This document shows, in pieces, positions 32,857 to 42,890 of a stretch of DNA of 64,000 nucleotides. Position numbers and translations under genes: made by a program. This stretch comes from Plectosphaerella cucumerina (lineage: Eukaryota; Ascomycota; Sordariomycetes; Glomerellales; Plectosphaerellaceae). Each line of letters begins with the position of its first letter. Position 1 is the stretch's first letter. The notes under the pieces were generated by a model. The model was not told where the DNA came from and ran no database searches. It saw only the letters and a list, made by a program, of their open reading frames with translations. The stretch spans positions 186,001 through 250,000 of the forward strand of contig JAGPXD010000006.1 of NCBI GenBank assembly GCA_020746995.1, in the 5' to 3' direction.

Positions 32857-35145
32857 TCATCGCCACGGTCCTTCATCGTCATTCTTCCGCCCAAACCAAC
32901 CCCCGAAATCAAGCTTCATCAACAACCTCTCCACCCCGCCCACCCTGCGCGGTACATATTCCCCCGACTCCGGCATGGCTGCACCCTCTCCGTCGCCCGC
33001 AGGAACACCCTCAGCGAACCCAGTGTCCGCCTCAAGCGCCCTTAGAGCACCGATGACTTCTTCGACGCCCGCTTTGACCTTGCCCTCGACTTCGCGCAGC
33101 GCCGCGCGCACGCCGGCCTCCTCTTGCTCCAGATCCACGTAGGCGTCCATGACGCCAGCATCGGCCTCGAGGTCCATAGATGACCAAATGCCGTGTAGAC
33201 GGTGCACGTGCGCCACAAGGTGGTCGATGTTAATGAGGAGCGCGAGCAGGGCTTCGGTGTACCCAGTGTCTGTGAGCAGGAGGCGGTGCGAGAGGGCCTG
33301 GAGATATCGCGCATGCGCCACCGCCAGGGTCTGCGGATCATGTTCATAGGTATCCGTTGTCGGCAGGGATTTGTCCGCGGATAGCTCGACCTTGGAGGTT
33401 GTCTCAGCCAGCCAGATATCATCATCATCATCCTGATCCTCGTCCGGGGCGGTTGTATGTGAAGCCATCGGATCGGCAATCTTGTCTGCTGTCAGCCACT
33501 CATCGAAGCCGTCCCAGAGACCAGCAACGACCTCGGTCTGGAGGTATGCCTCCGTCTCGGCCAGGAAGAAGATGGCGGCTGACGCCGTCACCCACGCGCT
33601 GCGCATGACGCTGGATCTCGTGGCATAACGCTCACGCAGGAGTTGAACCCTCGCCCGGCCGCTGCGCGTGCTGCCGGCTGGAGGCCCCGGTGGTGCGGGG
33701 TGCTGTCGTCTCAAACTTGTGACTTTCCACAGGTCGGTGAGGTGAATATGTGCCCGGCGGACGGAGAGCAGGTAGGCGTTGATGGTTGAGTAGATGTGCA
33801 GGTCGGCAGGGGTGAGGAACATGTCCAGCGGCGACGGGATCTGCAAAGTCATGGTCACCGGAACCGAGAGCAGCAGGTTTCGAAAAGGGGTCGTGGCCAA
33901 CGTCCTGTGGGCACCTGTCGTGGCCCCAGGTGCTGGTTTCTTCGGAGTCGCTTGCGTTGACTTGGCGAGGTTCAGACGAAGCAGACCTCTGGCGAGCTCC
34001 AAGCCCTCGTCTTCCTCGGCGTGCTGGCCCTGCATCAGGCCGAGAGCGGCCCACGTCTTGCTCAGCACGGTGGTGACCTCGCCCTCTTTCAGAGCAAACG
34101 CCCCAAGCCCCTCGCGTTTCTCATACGCAAGATTGTCAGCCCTCTTCCATCGGCTGCGGAGCTTCTCATCGGCTTGCTGCGTCAATGCCATGGCAAATTC
34201 GCCTCTGCCCATGAGGAAGAACTCGCGCAGCAGGTGCAGCATCTCCAGCACCTTGCTCAGAGGCAGCAGTTTTTGAAGGGTATTCCTTGATAGGCTGAGA
34301 CGGATGGCCGTAATGGCACGGGAGAAGGTAGCCGGGTCAAGCGGATACGTCAATGACGAGAGCTCGCGAAGCTGCGACGACAGGTGGTCGAGTCCCTGCA
34401 GACCGGAGTCGACGCTGCTCTTCACACGGACGTGATTCAACGACTTGCCAATGAACAGCATTGATGACGCCGCAGCTTCACTGACAAATGTGGGCAGCAT
34501 CGAATCGTCAATCGCAAACTCGCCCCCGTCCAGCTGCTGGATGAAGAAGTCGCGACCTCCATACATCGGCAACCGCCCGTACAGGATCCACGCCGACACC
34601 TGCTTCAACCATGCCGTCTCAGCAGCGGCCACCAGAGTATTTGCCGTCTGCTCGATGTCGACATATCCGCTCTGTAGCTCCGACCGCAGGCGGTCGATCA
34701 GCTTTGCACCGCTACACCCGCCACGGCTTTGCTTATCGGCAGCGGCGACGAACTGCAGCACTCCCCAGAGCCACTCCAGACGCCTTGTCCAGCCGGAGAA
34801 CTCGCCAATGACCGCTGTCAGCGGCACAATATTGTATGCTCCGACGAGTCCGGCGTCGCCGCGCAGGACCGTCTCCTCGACCTCGAGAACCTTGCGCTGG
34901 AAGGCAGCCAGGTGGACCGAATCAATGGCGGCGGCCACGGCGCGGCAGATGGTGGAGGGGTGCTCGGCGGCGACTTTGGCGGCACGCGCGGCCAGCTTGA
35001 TGTTCAGGTCGCTGATATGGGCGGCTGTCGCGAGGAGGGCGCGCTCGGGCGGGGTGATGGCGGCGAGGGCCGGGGAGTCGGCGGCGTCGACGCGCAGGAG
35101 GGGGCTGGGATGGCCCGATAGGGAGAGGAGGATCTCGTGGAGCAT
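32857..35145 (-). CDS. Gamma-tubulin complex component 4 (GCP4)
   Basis: Single exon, 762 residues, ATG at 35145. The start 'MLHEILLSLSGHPSPLL' is the usual GCP4 N-terminus, and 'SAWILYGRLPMYGGRDFFI' with 'FVSEAAASSMLFIGKSLNHV' are GRIP1-domain signatures of the Spc97/Spc98 family. 'LLPLSKVLEMLHLLREFFLMGRGEFAMAL' (about residues 295-323, shown in part) opens the GRIP2 domain that contacts gamma-tubulin. Small GCPs (4-6) join GCP2/3 in the gamma-tubulin ring complex that nucleates microtubules at spindle pole bodies and septa. Budding yeast lacks it; filamentous fungi keep it. The length suits the family, and the acidic insert near residue 570 ('DEDQDDDDD') is local low complexity. Confidence 0.9.
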   Translation of the reverse strand: MLHEILLSLSGHPSPLLRVDAADSPALAAITPPERALLATAAHISDLNIKLAARAAKVAAEHPSTICRAVAAAIDSVHLAAFQRKVLEVEETVLRGDAGLVGAYNIVPLTAVIGEFSGWTRRLEWLWGVLQFVAAADKQSRGGCSGAKLIDRLRSELQSGYVDIEQTANTLVAAAETAWLKQVSAWILYGRLPMYGGRDFFIQQLDGGEFAIDDSMLPTFVSEAAASSMLFIGKSLNHVRVKSSVDSGLQGLDHLSSQLRELSSLTYPLDPATFSRAITAIRLSLSRNTLQKLLPLSKVLEMLHLLREFFLMGRGEFAMALTQQADEKLRSRWKRADNLAYEKREGLGAFALKEGEVTTVLSKTWAALGLMQGQHAEEDEGLELARGLLRLNLAKSTQATPKKPAPGATTGAHRTLATTPFRNLLLSVPVTMTLQIPSPLDMFLTPADLHIYSTINAYLLSVRRAHIHLTDLWKVTSLRRQHPAPPGPPAGSTRSGRARVQLLRERYATRSSVMRSAWVTASAAIFFLAETEAYLQTEVVAGLWDGFDEWLTADKIADPMASHTTAPDEDQDDDDDIWLAETTSKVELSADKSLPTTDTYEHDPQTLAVAHARYLQALSHRLLLTDTGYTEALLALLINIDHLVAHVHRLHGIWSSMDLEADAGVMDAYVDLEQEEAGVRAALREVEGKVKAGVEEVIGALRALEADTGFAEGVPAGDGEGAAMPESGEYVPRRVGGVERLLMKLDFGGWFGRKNDDEGPWR

Positions 35146-35762
35146 TTTCGCGGGGACTTTGACGGCGTCAGCTCGGCGTTCTGAGCGGCGGCGGCGGTGG
35201 TGGCTCTCTTGGCTCGGAGGTAGGAGGCAAGGTCATGGAGGATAAGGATGATGCTGCCGACTATCTCGAAGCGGCACATCGAGGGGGAGTCCGGGTGGTG
35301 TGCATGGGGTCCGGGGGTGCGCGGTCGAGTCTGAGATGAGCTGAGCACAGGGTCGTCGATTGGACGTTGCAGCAACGGCTTGAGTGTCGGATGGACTTGG
35401 TTGTTGGGTGGTGATGTGGAGGAAGAATGTGAAGCATGTGGTGAACGCGGCGCGTTGGTGGAGTTGGAGCCCGAAGTCGCGATGCCCGGCACTGCAGTGC
35501 GCTGGAGGAAGGTGGGGTGGGGGCTGTTAGTGCACGTGCCCCTGTAGAATTGACGTCGGGTGGTCCCGTCGACAGCTTCACAATTTCGAGTTTGACCTCA
35601 CATCTTCCCGGTCGAGGTTGAGCAGAGTATCAACTGACAGTTTTATTCCGATTCAAAGCTGAAAACTATCGCTCATGAAGAAATCTCACCAGAAAAGCTA
35701 TCCAACTGGATCCATACAAAAACCAGGCCGTTATCCACAGAACGCAGCACCGCACGTTAAGC
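35146..35762. other. Intergenic region between GCP4 and the retropepsin/C2H2 gene
   Basis: The GCP4 promoter (GC-rich) passes into AT-richer sequence after about 35580. The frame at 35004-35492 is an antisense-type shadow with no family motif. Confidence 0.4.
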
Positions 35763-37817
35763 TCAATCTACCAGAACTGGAACTCCGGGTCGTCGCCTAC
35801 CCCGATTCGGCCCATCAGGTCGACTGCTCAGGACCTCTCGGAGGAGAGGATCATCGAAATCTTTGTCCATGTGGTGAACACGGACATGACTGAGAGATTT
35901 TAGCGTGCGTCCGAAAAGCCCGCGCATGGCATAGGTAGGCGGGCATGGGTGTCATACCGCTGAAGATTATCCGGCCTCGGATACTTGTGTTCTCTGTCTG
36001 GGCAGAAAGGGCAGACGTATCCTGGGCTTTCGTGAACTAAGCCGTGCCGGATCATCTCGATCTTCCTTCTGAAGCCCTTGCCCCCCTCAGACCTGGAGCA
36101 CCCTGACACCGGGCAGAAATGCGGCCGACTCGCGGAATGTACGTACGCATGAGAATTCAAGAGATACTGCGTCATGAACGGAGCGGCCGTGCATCCAGAG
36201 AATTCGCAACGATATGCGGTAGATCGGAGATCCGAAGATGTGTCTGACCGGGTAGTGTCAAGACGGGCGTTCTCGCGCTGAGTTGCAGTGGCGAGGTCTG
36301 GTATTTCCATCAGTTTCTGGTACATCTTGTCGAATTAGTATGAAACACATCCAATCACGTACCACGATCAGTGACTGGAGTCTCATCCTTGTCCTTATTT
36401 CTCAGTTTGCTCCATGTCCTGGAACAGACAGCCTCAAAGGCTCCAATGTGTCGAATAATATTCACGTCAGACTGCCCAAGACTCGGGATGCTGGGTATCA
36501 TAGAGTCTGCGTGTTCGTTGAAGATGTCAAGAGCCTCGATGGTCTCTTGTCCAAGAAGAATATCTGTCGTCAGGTTGTCCAGCACGTGAAACTCCAACAC
36601 TAGTGCGCCACCTTTCGGGATAAAACCCTGGCAGTCGTCGAGTTGTCCGACAGAGAAAGCAGCGTGAATGACGCCCGAGGTGTATCCAATGGTGCAATCT
36701 GCAAATTGAAGTGTTTCTTGGGCCGGGAGAATGTTGAAAGCTCTCGACCTAGCAAAGTCAGGGCTAACAAGGTCGAGATCAGAGCCGGTGTCGGGGCTGG
36801 CAAGTCCTGTGTACGTTCCGAGGCGGCAAATCAGGTTTTGCTTGGGTTTCCCGATGCTGTTCACCCGCAGGGCCTGCATACTAGGTACAAGCTGCTCGAT
36901 CATTCGATCCGTATGCTTCGTCAATGTTTCCGTTTGTTGCAGGAACTCCATCCCCATAATGACGGACACGGCCAGGGAACTGAAGACGTAGAAGACACAC
37001 TCTGGGAGTAATCCTTCGGGGGACGACCCGAGGGCGAAGGAGAAACGAGCTGACACTTGGCCAACAGCATCAATTCTTTTCCCATTGGCAAGACTGAAGT
37101 GCTTGGTTTTGTCGAAGATTTGTCCAATGTGTAGACCCAGAGCCTTGACGAAGTTTTCGGACATGATGTTGTCATCGGACCCGCTGTCGGGACACGCCAA
37201 AACCTCAACAGCTTCTGTCTCGACTCTGAATAGGAGAGGCAGGTCGAATCGCTTTCGCGTCCTTCGAGGTCGGAGTTGTTGGATGTGCGGTGGCGAACTC
37301 GATGCAGCACGAGAAGGAGGCCAGTCCGGTTCCTCTTGGCTGCCGGACTGCTCCCCTGGACTATGTAGGACGAGTCTTGGTAGGCTGTTTTCCCTTGGAA
37401 TTTCAATGACAAGGCTCGATCGGCCGTCGTACTGTCGTTTGACGTCTAAATTCGAAGGAGAATCGACTACCATGGGCCGCTTCTGCAGGTTTTGGGGGTC
37501 AGCACGTACTCGTCGCCCTTGAGACTGCCACATTTTCCAAGTTGATTCTTTCGCAAACTTACAATCCCACAAGCCTGATTAGTAGCCTGGTATCCGTTGA
37601 TTTCTTCGAATTGCCATGGCAAGACTTCTACGCTTTGTATATCCGCATCGTAGCCGTCGTGCTCGGTGGCGAATTCCTCCACTTCCTGTGGTATGTCTAG
37701 CCCAGACGTGTAGTCTTCATTCCACCCCTCCGATGGGACTGGAAGCAGGGTCGGGTTGACCGCAATCAGCCGCGGTGACTGATTGTACGTGTATCGCTCT
37801 TCGTAGTTCGCCTCCAT
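35763..37817 (-). CDS. Tandem retropepsin-like aspartic protease domains fused to three C2H2 zinc fingers
   Basis: Four exons: 37817-37563, 37482-36363, 36297-35958 and 35889-35763, giving 613 residues. Each junction agrees in phase. The 65-nt intron (36362-36298) has a TACTAAT branch and fuses the protease part to the finger part. Two retropepsin-like units are visible: unit 1 with 'ACPDSGSDDNIMS' and a later 'SVIMGMEFL'; unit 2 with 'ASPDTGSDLDLVS' and 'DILLGQETI' (D-S/T-G plus hydrophobic-G motifs). The C-terminus has three fingers: 'YRCEFSGC...HAYVH', 'HFCPVSGC...HGLVH' and 'YVCPFCPD...HVRVHH'. The first His of finger 3 appears only after removing the 68-nt intron (35957-35890). There is no integrase, reverse transcriptase or gag, so it is not a retroelement. 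Its function is unknown. Confidence 0.75.
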
Positions 37818-38261
37818 GGGTCCGAGCTGGAAAAGTCTCTTCTGCAGACGTCCACAATCGCAAGCTCATGGATACCTAGGCAAGCAGATAGTTGTGGTTC
37901 AACTCGACTCCCGGTTGTGGGTCGGGTTTTGGAGTAGAAACGAGAAGAGGATCGAAAAGAAGAGTCGTGACGAGGAATCCAACGCGGGTCAAATCAAGGC
38001 CAAGATGCACAGCAGCGAATCAAACAAAAAGCGGCGAGGCCTCCTGTTGAGGCAATACCTCTCCCAATCACGTAGTGAGACGTGTCTATGCATCTGGTCA
38101 GGCTCTCACTCGCATACGCCAGCATACAGATGAGGCATACAGATGGTGCGCGGACTACTCCATTTCATTTGTACCTGAAATTGTTGGTTAGATGATAATT
38201 CTCACAAGAAGCAACAAACAAATCCGCCTCATCAACTGTGAGCTGTCCACTTGCAGTTGTC
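37818..38261. other. Divergent promoter of the retropepsin/C2H2 and DUF6594 genes
   Basis: 444 bp between two head-to-head accessory genes, AT-richer than average. I see no repeat shared by both sides and no TATA box of note. Confidence 0.4.
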
Positions 38262-39287
38262 ATGTTACCGACGAGCGTCAAAAAGCATACCCAGTCATAT
38301 ACAGACGGCTACCCGTCGCTATCAGCCTTCATCTCGAGCGATCGCGATGGTACATCCGTCATTTACAAGAAATTCAATCGTCTGGCGGCCAGAAACATTC
38401 TCCTACTTCAAAGCGAACTGGAAGAGCTTGAGTACAAACTCGACATATTTGACCGAGAAGACGAAGGCAGCAGAGAATCTTTACAATCTCTCAGAAACTG
38501 GGAGGATTACAAAACCAGAAATGCGGAGAATTCAGATCGTATGAAGTTACTCAAAGAAATTAGGAGCACGATGAAGGAGTATCGTAAGTCCAGACATGGC
38601 ATAGAGCAAGACCATGGTGCATATGGGGTCTAACCGGGCTCAACAGGAGAAGCTCTCATTGCTGAGAGCACAGTATCAGCACTGCCGTCACCAGATCGAA
38701 AGACCTTGAAAGCGTTTAGGTACAACTTCCATCATGGGAAGCCGGGGACCAAAGATGCGTGGCCAATGCTCGGAGGACGAAGCGCGACATTATATGACGA
38801 CCCCGACGACCTGATCTCGATGCCGACATCAGAACCATCAGACAGGCTCACGATGATGGTCCAAGACAACTTTGGGTTTCTGTTCATGGTCAGCTCCCCA
38901 GACCCTACATCTGGCCTTCGCTAACTTTCATGCAGGACCGAACAGCAGAGGGGATGACGTCGACATCATCCGTTGGATACGCGTCGGGGAAAAAGATCGC
39001 AACATTCATCTCATGGCTGAGCACCGCCCTGGCAACGCTCCTCCTGGTCGGGGCCGTCGTGGCGCTCTACAATACTCGATCGGACAACCTTAAGCTTGGC
39101 CTGATCGCCCTCTTCACAGTGTTGTTCGCGGCAAGCGTCGGGCTTTTGACCAACGCGAAGAAGGTAGAGGTGTTTGGGGCCACTGCAGCGTAAGGTTCCA
39201 TTTACTACATTGAAAAGATGCATGCTGACATCGGACAGATACATGGCAGTGCTGGTCGTGTTTGTCAGTGGGGATCTCGGCCAATAG
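38262..39287 (+). CDS. DUF6594-type fungal membrane protein
   Basis: Four exons: 38262-38583, 38647-38888, 38936-39189 and 39239-39287, giving 288 residues with consistent phases. The layout fits the fungal DUF6594 family: 'DGYPSLSAFISSDRDGTSVI' near the start, 'RNILLLQSELEELEYKLD' (coiled-coil), 'LKEIRSTMKEYREALI', 'TLKAFRYNF', 'DRLTMMVQDNFGFLF', then a C-terminal block of three hydrophobic segments (about residues 198-220, 228-250 and 271-286). The function is unknown; such proteins are expanded and variable among filamentous fungi. Intron 2 starts GTCAGC, a weaker donor, but has a clear GCTAAC branch. The gene is head-to-head with the retropepsin/C2H2 gene. Confidence 0.78.
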
Positions 39288-39474
39288 TCCAGGCCTGTGG
39301 AAGATAAAAAACACGCGGATCAGTCGTATCACCAGTCAGCAAGGTAGGCTGTGCAATAATCGTACTCGTCGTATCAGTGGCATGGCCCTAGATTAGTCTA
39401 TAACCGGTTCCCAGCGCATGTTGCAAGTGGTCATCCCTCGTTATCATGTCCTTTCCTCATCCATCACCTCATTC

Positions 39475-41128
39475 TTAGAAGAACCGCCCCTTGGATGGCT
39501 TCTTGCCGTTACCCTCGTAATCCGTCACGACGCTCGCGGCATCGCTGTGGTCCTGCTTGCCATCGACAAGCTGGGCCTGCGAGATGGAGCCACCGTCCCC
39601 GCCGCCGACGATAACCTTGCTACCATCGGCAACACGACCGACGACCATGCCCTTGGCGACACTCTTAAGGATGGCGCGACGCGAGACGCCAGTAACGTCG
39701 ATGTAGACAAGGCCGACGTTCTTGAAGCCGCCACCAATGTTCCGTGAGGCCTCGCCGGCCTCGGAGCCCCAGCGGTGCTCGACGACCTTGGTGACGCTCG
39801 ACGTTGTGCCGCCGAGGAGGGTCTTGGCGCCCTGCTCAACGCCGTCGGCGACAGTGCTGAAGGCCATGAAGCTGCGGTTCAGCAGGCCAGGCTTGTACGA
39901 CTCGATAACGTTGCCATTGGCATCGTAGCCCTTGCCGCCGCCGTCCTTGCGCGCGAGGCTGGCGCCGAAGTTCTGGGCGTACTTGCTGATCTGCGTGACG
40001 GTCGCCGCAGACAGACCGGCGGCCTTGGACGAAAAGGTGTTGATGCGGCGGATGTGGTCATGAGCGGCCGGCGAGAAGGTCACCGGCTTGGCGTTGGGCT
40101 TGGTCTTCTGCTGGAACGTGTCGGCGCCACCTTGGAGGCCCTTGGCGATCATGTCGGACGATGTGACGATGAGCCTCGACGCGCGGGTTGCGCCGCTAAC
40201 CAGCGACGACTTCTTGTACGCCGGGTGCATCATCTTCTCGGCATACTCTCGAGAGACCGGCTGGACGACCACGGCCTGGTTTGCGTCGGTGGGGAGGGAG
40301 ATCTCGACGGGATCTGCGGTCAGGTTGTCAGCGGGACATGAAGAGAGACAGATCGAGGAAAGGGACTTACCTTTCGATCCAGGAAGAACATTAAGGTCGT
40401 TGACCTGGTATCCGTCGGTCAACTCTCCGATGACGCTACCATCCTCCTCGTCGACCAACACGATCCTGCCGCCGGACTTGCTGTGGCTTCCCGTCGCATA
40501 CGCCTCGCCCGTCGTGTAGTCGGCCGGGTTGTAGGCTGGAAGCTGTTCCGAGACGGCACCCGATGTTTTGGAGTCTCTGCGAACCTCGGCGCTTCTGGAT
40601 GTGGCGTACCCGGCCTCCTGAGCCTTGGAGGAAGCGTGCTTGGGCGGTGGAGCCCGCTCAAGGAAGGCCGTGCATTGGGCGAGGATGGTCTCGAAGGTAT
40701 CGACATCTTCCTGGACGCCGGCCCGCGAGCCAGCTGCAGGGAATTCGATGCGGGTGAAGGCGCCGCTGTCGGGGCCTAGGTCCCACCTAGGGATGAGGTA
40801 GCTGGTAGGCGGCTGGTGGTATATCTGGGTGGTCGCAGGCAGGGGAAGGTCGAGTTCGGGAGGCAGGTGGAGGTGAAGGTAGAAGTCCTCGGGAGGCGTG
40901 TTCGTGCCGGCGGAACCAGTGACGTCTGCGAAGGCGGAGGAGGTCGGCACCATGAGAAGGGAGAGGGTCTGAGGGCCCGATGGCGTCAGAGCCTCCTCTC
41001 TGCCGTTGGCGATGTGGTAGGCCTGGACGCCATTGACGGCGTAGAGGAGCTTGGGGTCCTGGAGGGGAAAGGGTCAGTGAGGATGTTGAGTGAGGGCGCG
41101 CTGGGAAACGTACGTTGTGTCCCGACAT
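39475..41128 (-). CDS. Senescence/spartin-domain protein
   Basis: Three exons: 41128-41114 (only 15 nt, MSGHN), 41058-40371 and 40313-39475, giving 513 residues. The N-terminal part 'DPKLLYAVNGVQAYHI' with 'YLIPRWDLGPDSGAFTRIEF' matches the fungal spartin-like N-terminal region. A Pro/Ser linker follows, then the Senescence domain from about residue 260: 'SREYAEKMMHPAYKKSSLVS', 'SDMIAKGLQGGADTFQQKT', a glycine-rich amphipathic stretch, and 'GFKNVGLVYIDVTGVSRRA'. Animal spartin acts on lipid droplets and endosomes; the fungal role is not established. Intron 2 (40370-40314) is 57 nt, a multiple of three without a stop, so retention would insert 19 residues. Confidence 0.85.
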
Positions 41129-42578
41129 TGTCAGGGTCCCGTTAGGGAGAGGAGACTTGGGGGTGTAGGAGTAGGAGCGTGTGTAGGGTAGGATGTCACA
41201 CGAGCGGTGATGTCCAGACAGGCCGTCGTGTAGGATGATGTTGCAGGGGTATCTTCAAACTCAGGTCGTAGACAGAACAGGAGATTGGTATATGTAGGAG
41301 GAAGAGAGAAGAACTGACAGAGACAAGCAGAAAACCAAGCAACTTTTCTCTACGTCCCAAGCGTCATGATACCCCGACGCAAGGGCGAGAGAGGGAGCGG
41401 CGCCGGTTGGCTGCCTCAAACCATAAGACAGCGGTACGCTTGTGGAGGAACCACAACCTGAATCAGGTCCCAGGTCCGGTCCGCCGCCACACTGGCGGGC
41501 AAGTGGGCGTCACGGGGGGAGCTCCAAGCGCTGGGAGCTTCAGTGGAGGCCGCTGGAGGGGGGCGGGGGACGCGACGTCATTGGTGCTGGTGGCTTTCCG
41601 AGCTAGCGAGTTTTAGAGTGCTGCTCAGCCACACCGGGGCGGCGGTCTTTCGGGCAACTGTGGAGGAGAGTCGAAGGGGATGCTTGTTTCAAGGACACGG
41701 CAGTTCTAGCTGCGCCGATCTCTCGTCAATTTGCTGGGTAAATCGCCACCTCGACGAGCCTCTTCTCTGGACGTCGAGATGGAGAGTTTTGCATGATCAC
41801 GATGCAAATGTTTGATGTCTTCGAATTGCGTCGGTTGTTGGAAGTGTGAAAGGGCTTGCATTGGCAGCTATTTTAAGCTCCATACACCCCTCTTGGGCCC
41901 TCCATCTTTTGGATCACAGCGGGGTCACGTCGGACGATGGGCGGGATCTCGACGAGGGTGATTGGTTGGAAGTTGCTGGGGGATTGGATAGCCGTTGGTT
42001 CGACATCAACGACGGGATGGTGATATCTGATTGATAAATTAGCCGCGGTCTCTTCTGGTTTTGCATTTGTTTCCCCTTCAAATACCAGACTGGTGTCTGC
42101 GGGATGGAAAAGGCAGGACAAGCAGACATGATGATACCGAGGTACATAGCGGCGAACCCCGACATATGCATCTCGACGAAGTTGACATGCCCCGCATTGC
42201 ATACCCCGACATGTCGACCCGATGCTTGCATGCCGAGCAATCTCACATCTCGGCCTTCCAGTCCAGATTGCAGCGTCCCAGCCTCGGGCTCTGACTTGAC
42301 TTCATCGCATGTACGCCGAATTGGATACTTCAAGACCCGTATCGCGTTGCATCACATACCCCAGCGCCCGTGATTCCGCATCAATTGGCTGGGCAGCGCT
42401 CGATCGCATCAAAACTCGGTGCCTGCACTAGTAAACACCAGCCGCTCAACGTTGAAGCTGTGAGACACGACACGCCGACAGAGCTGGCACCTCATGGTCC
42501 TCAGACACCACCCTCATCGGCCCACGCTCACCATCTCCGCCCGCCACCGCGGCTCCCCCAGGGCGTCTCGCGCCCTGA
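41129..42578. other. Divergent intergenic region, about 1.4 kb
   Basis: Upstream of the senescence-domain gene and the second Zn2Cys6 gene. Short frames (41407-41616, 41914-42333) have no recognisable product. No repeats stood out. Confidence 0.4.
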
Positions 42579-42890
42579 TCCGCAGCCATTTCATCCCGCG
42601 CCTACTTCGACTCCATCCTGTCGCCGCCGCAGATCGCTGATGCCGCGCCCACCCCGGCCTCCAGCGAGCCCACGCCCAAGAGGACGCACGCCGAGGCCTT
42701 CTTCACGCCGCCGGATCCGGCCCCTTCTCGGCACCAGCCCGATCTGAGCCCGTCCCTCTCGCATCGACCGCCGGCTGGTGCGTACCCCGGCGGCACCGTC
42801 TCCTCCGACTCGACAGTCTCGGCGCAGCAGCAGCACCATGATGCGCGAACGCCCCTGACGTCGACCGGCCAGAAACGACCCCCGAGAGAC
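42579..42890 (+). other. Possible N-terminal extension of the second Zn2Cys6 regulator
   Basis: The reading frame of the 42891 gene is open upstream to a stop at 42576-42578 and encodes a plausible Pro/Ser-rich leader ('AYFDSILSPPQIADAAPTPA'). It holds no in-frame ATG. If translated, it must be spliced to an upstream exon; 'gatccgcag' ending at 42585 is a candidate acceptor. I could not identify the donor exon. Confidence 0.35.

Noticed and set aside
35763..37817. Retrotransposon remnant
   Set aside because: Retropepsin-like motifs suggested a Ty3/Ty1 element, but no reverse transcriptase, integrase, gag or LTR is present, and the frame is intact with spliceosomal introns and a C2H2 tail.
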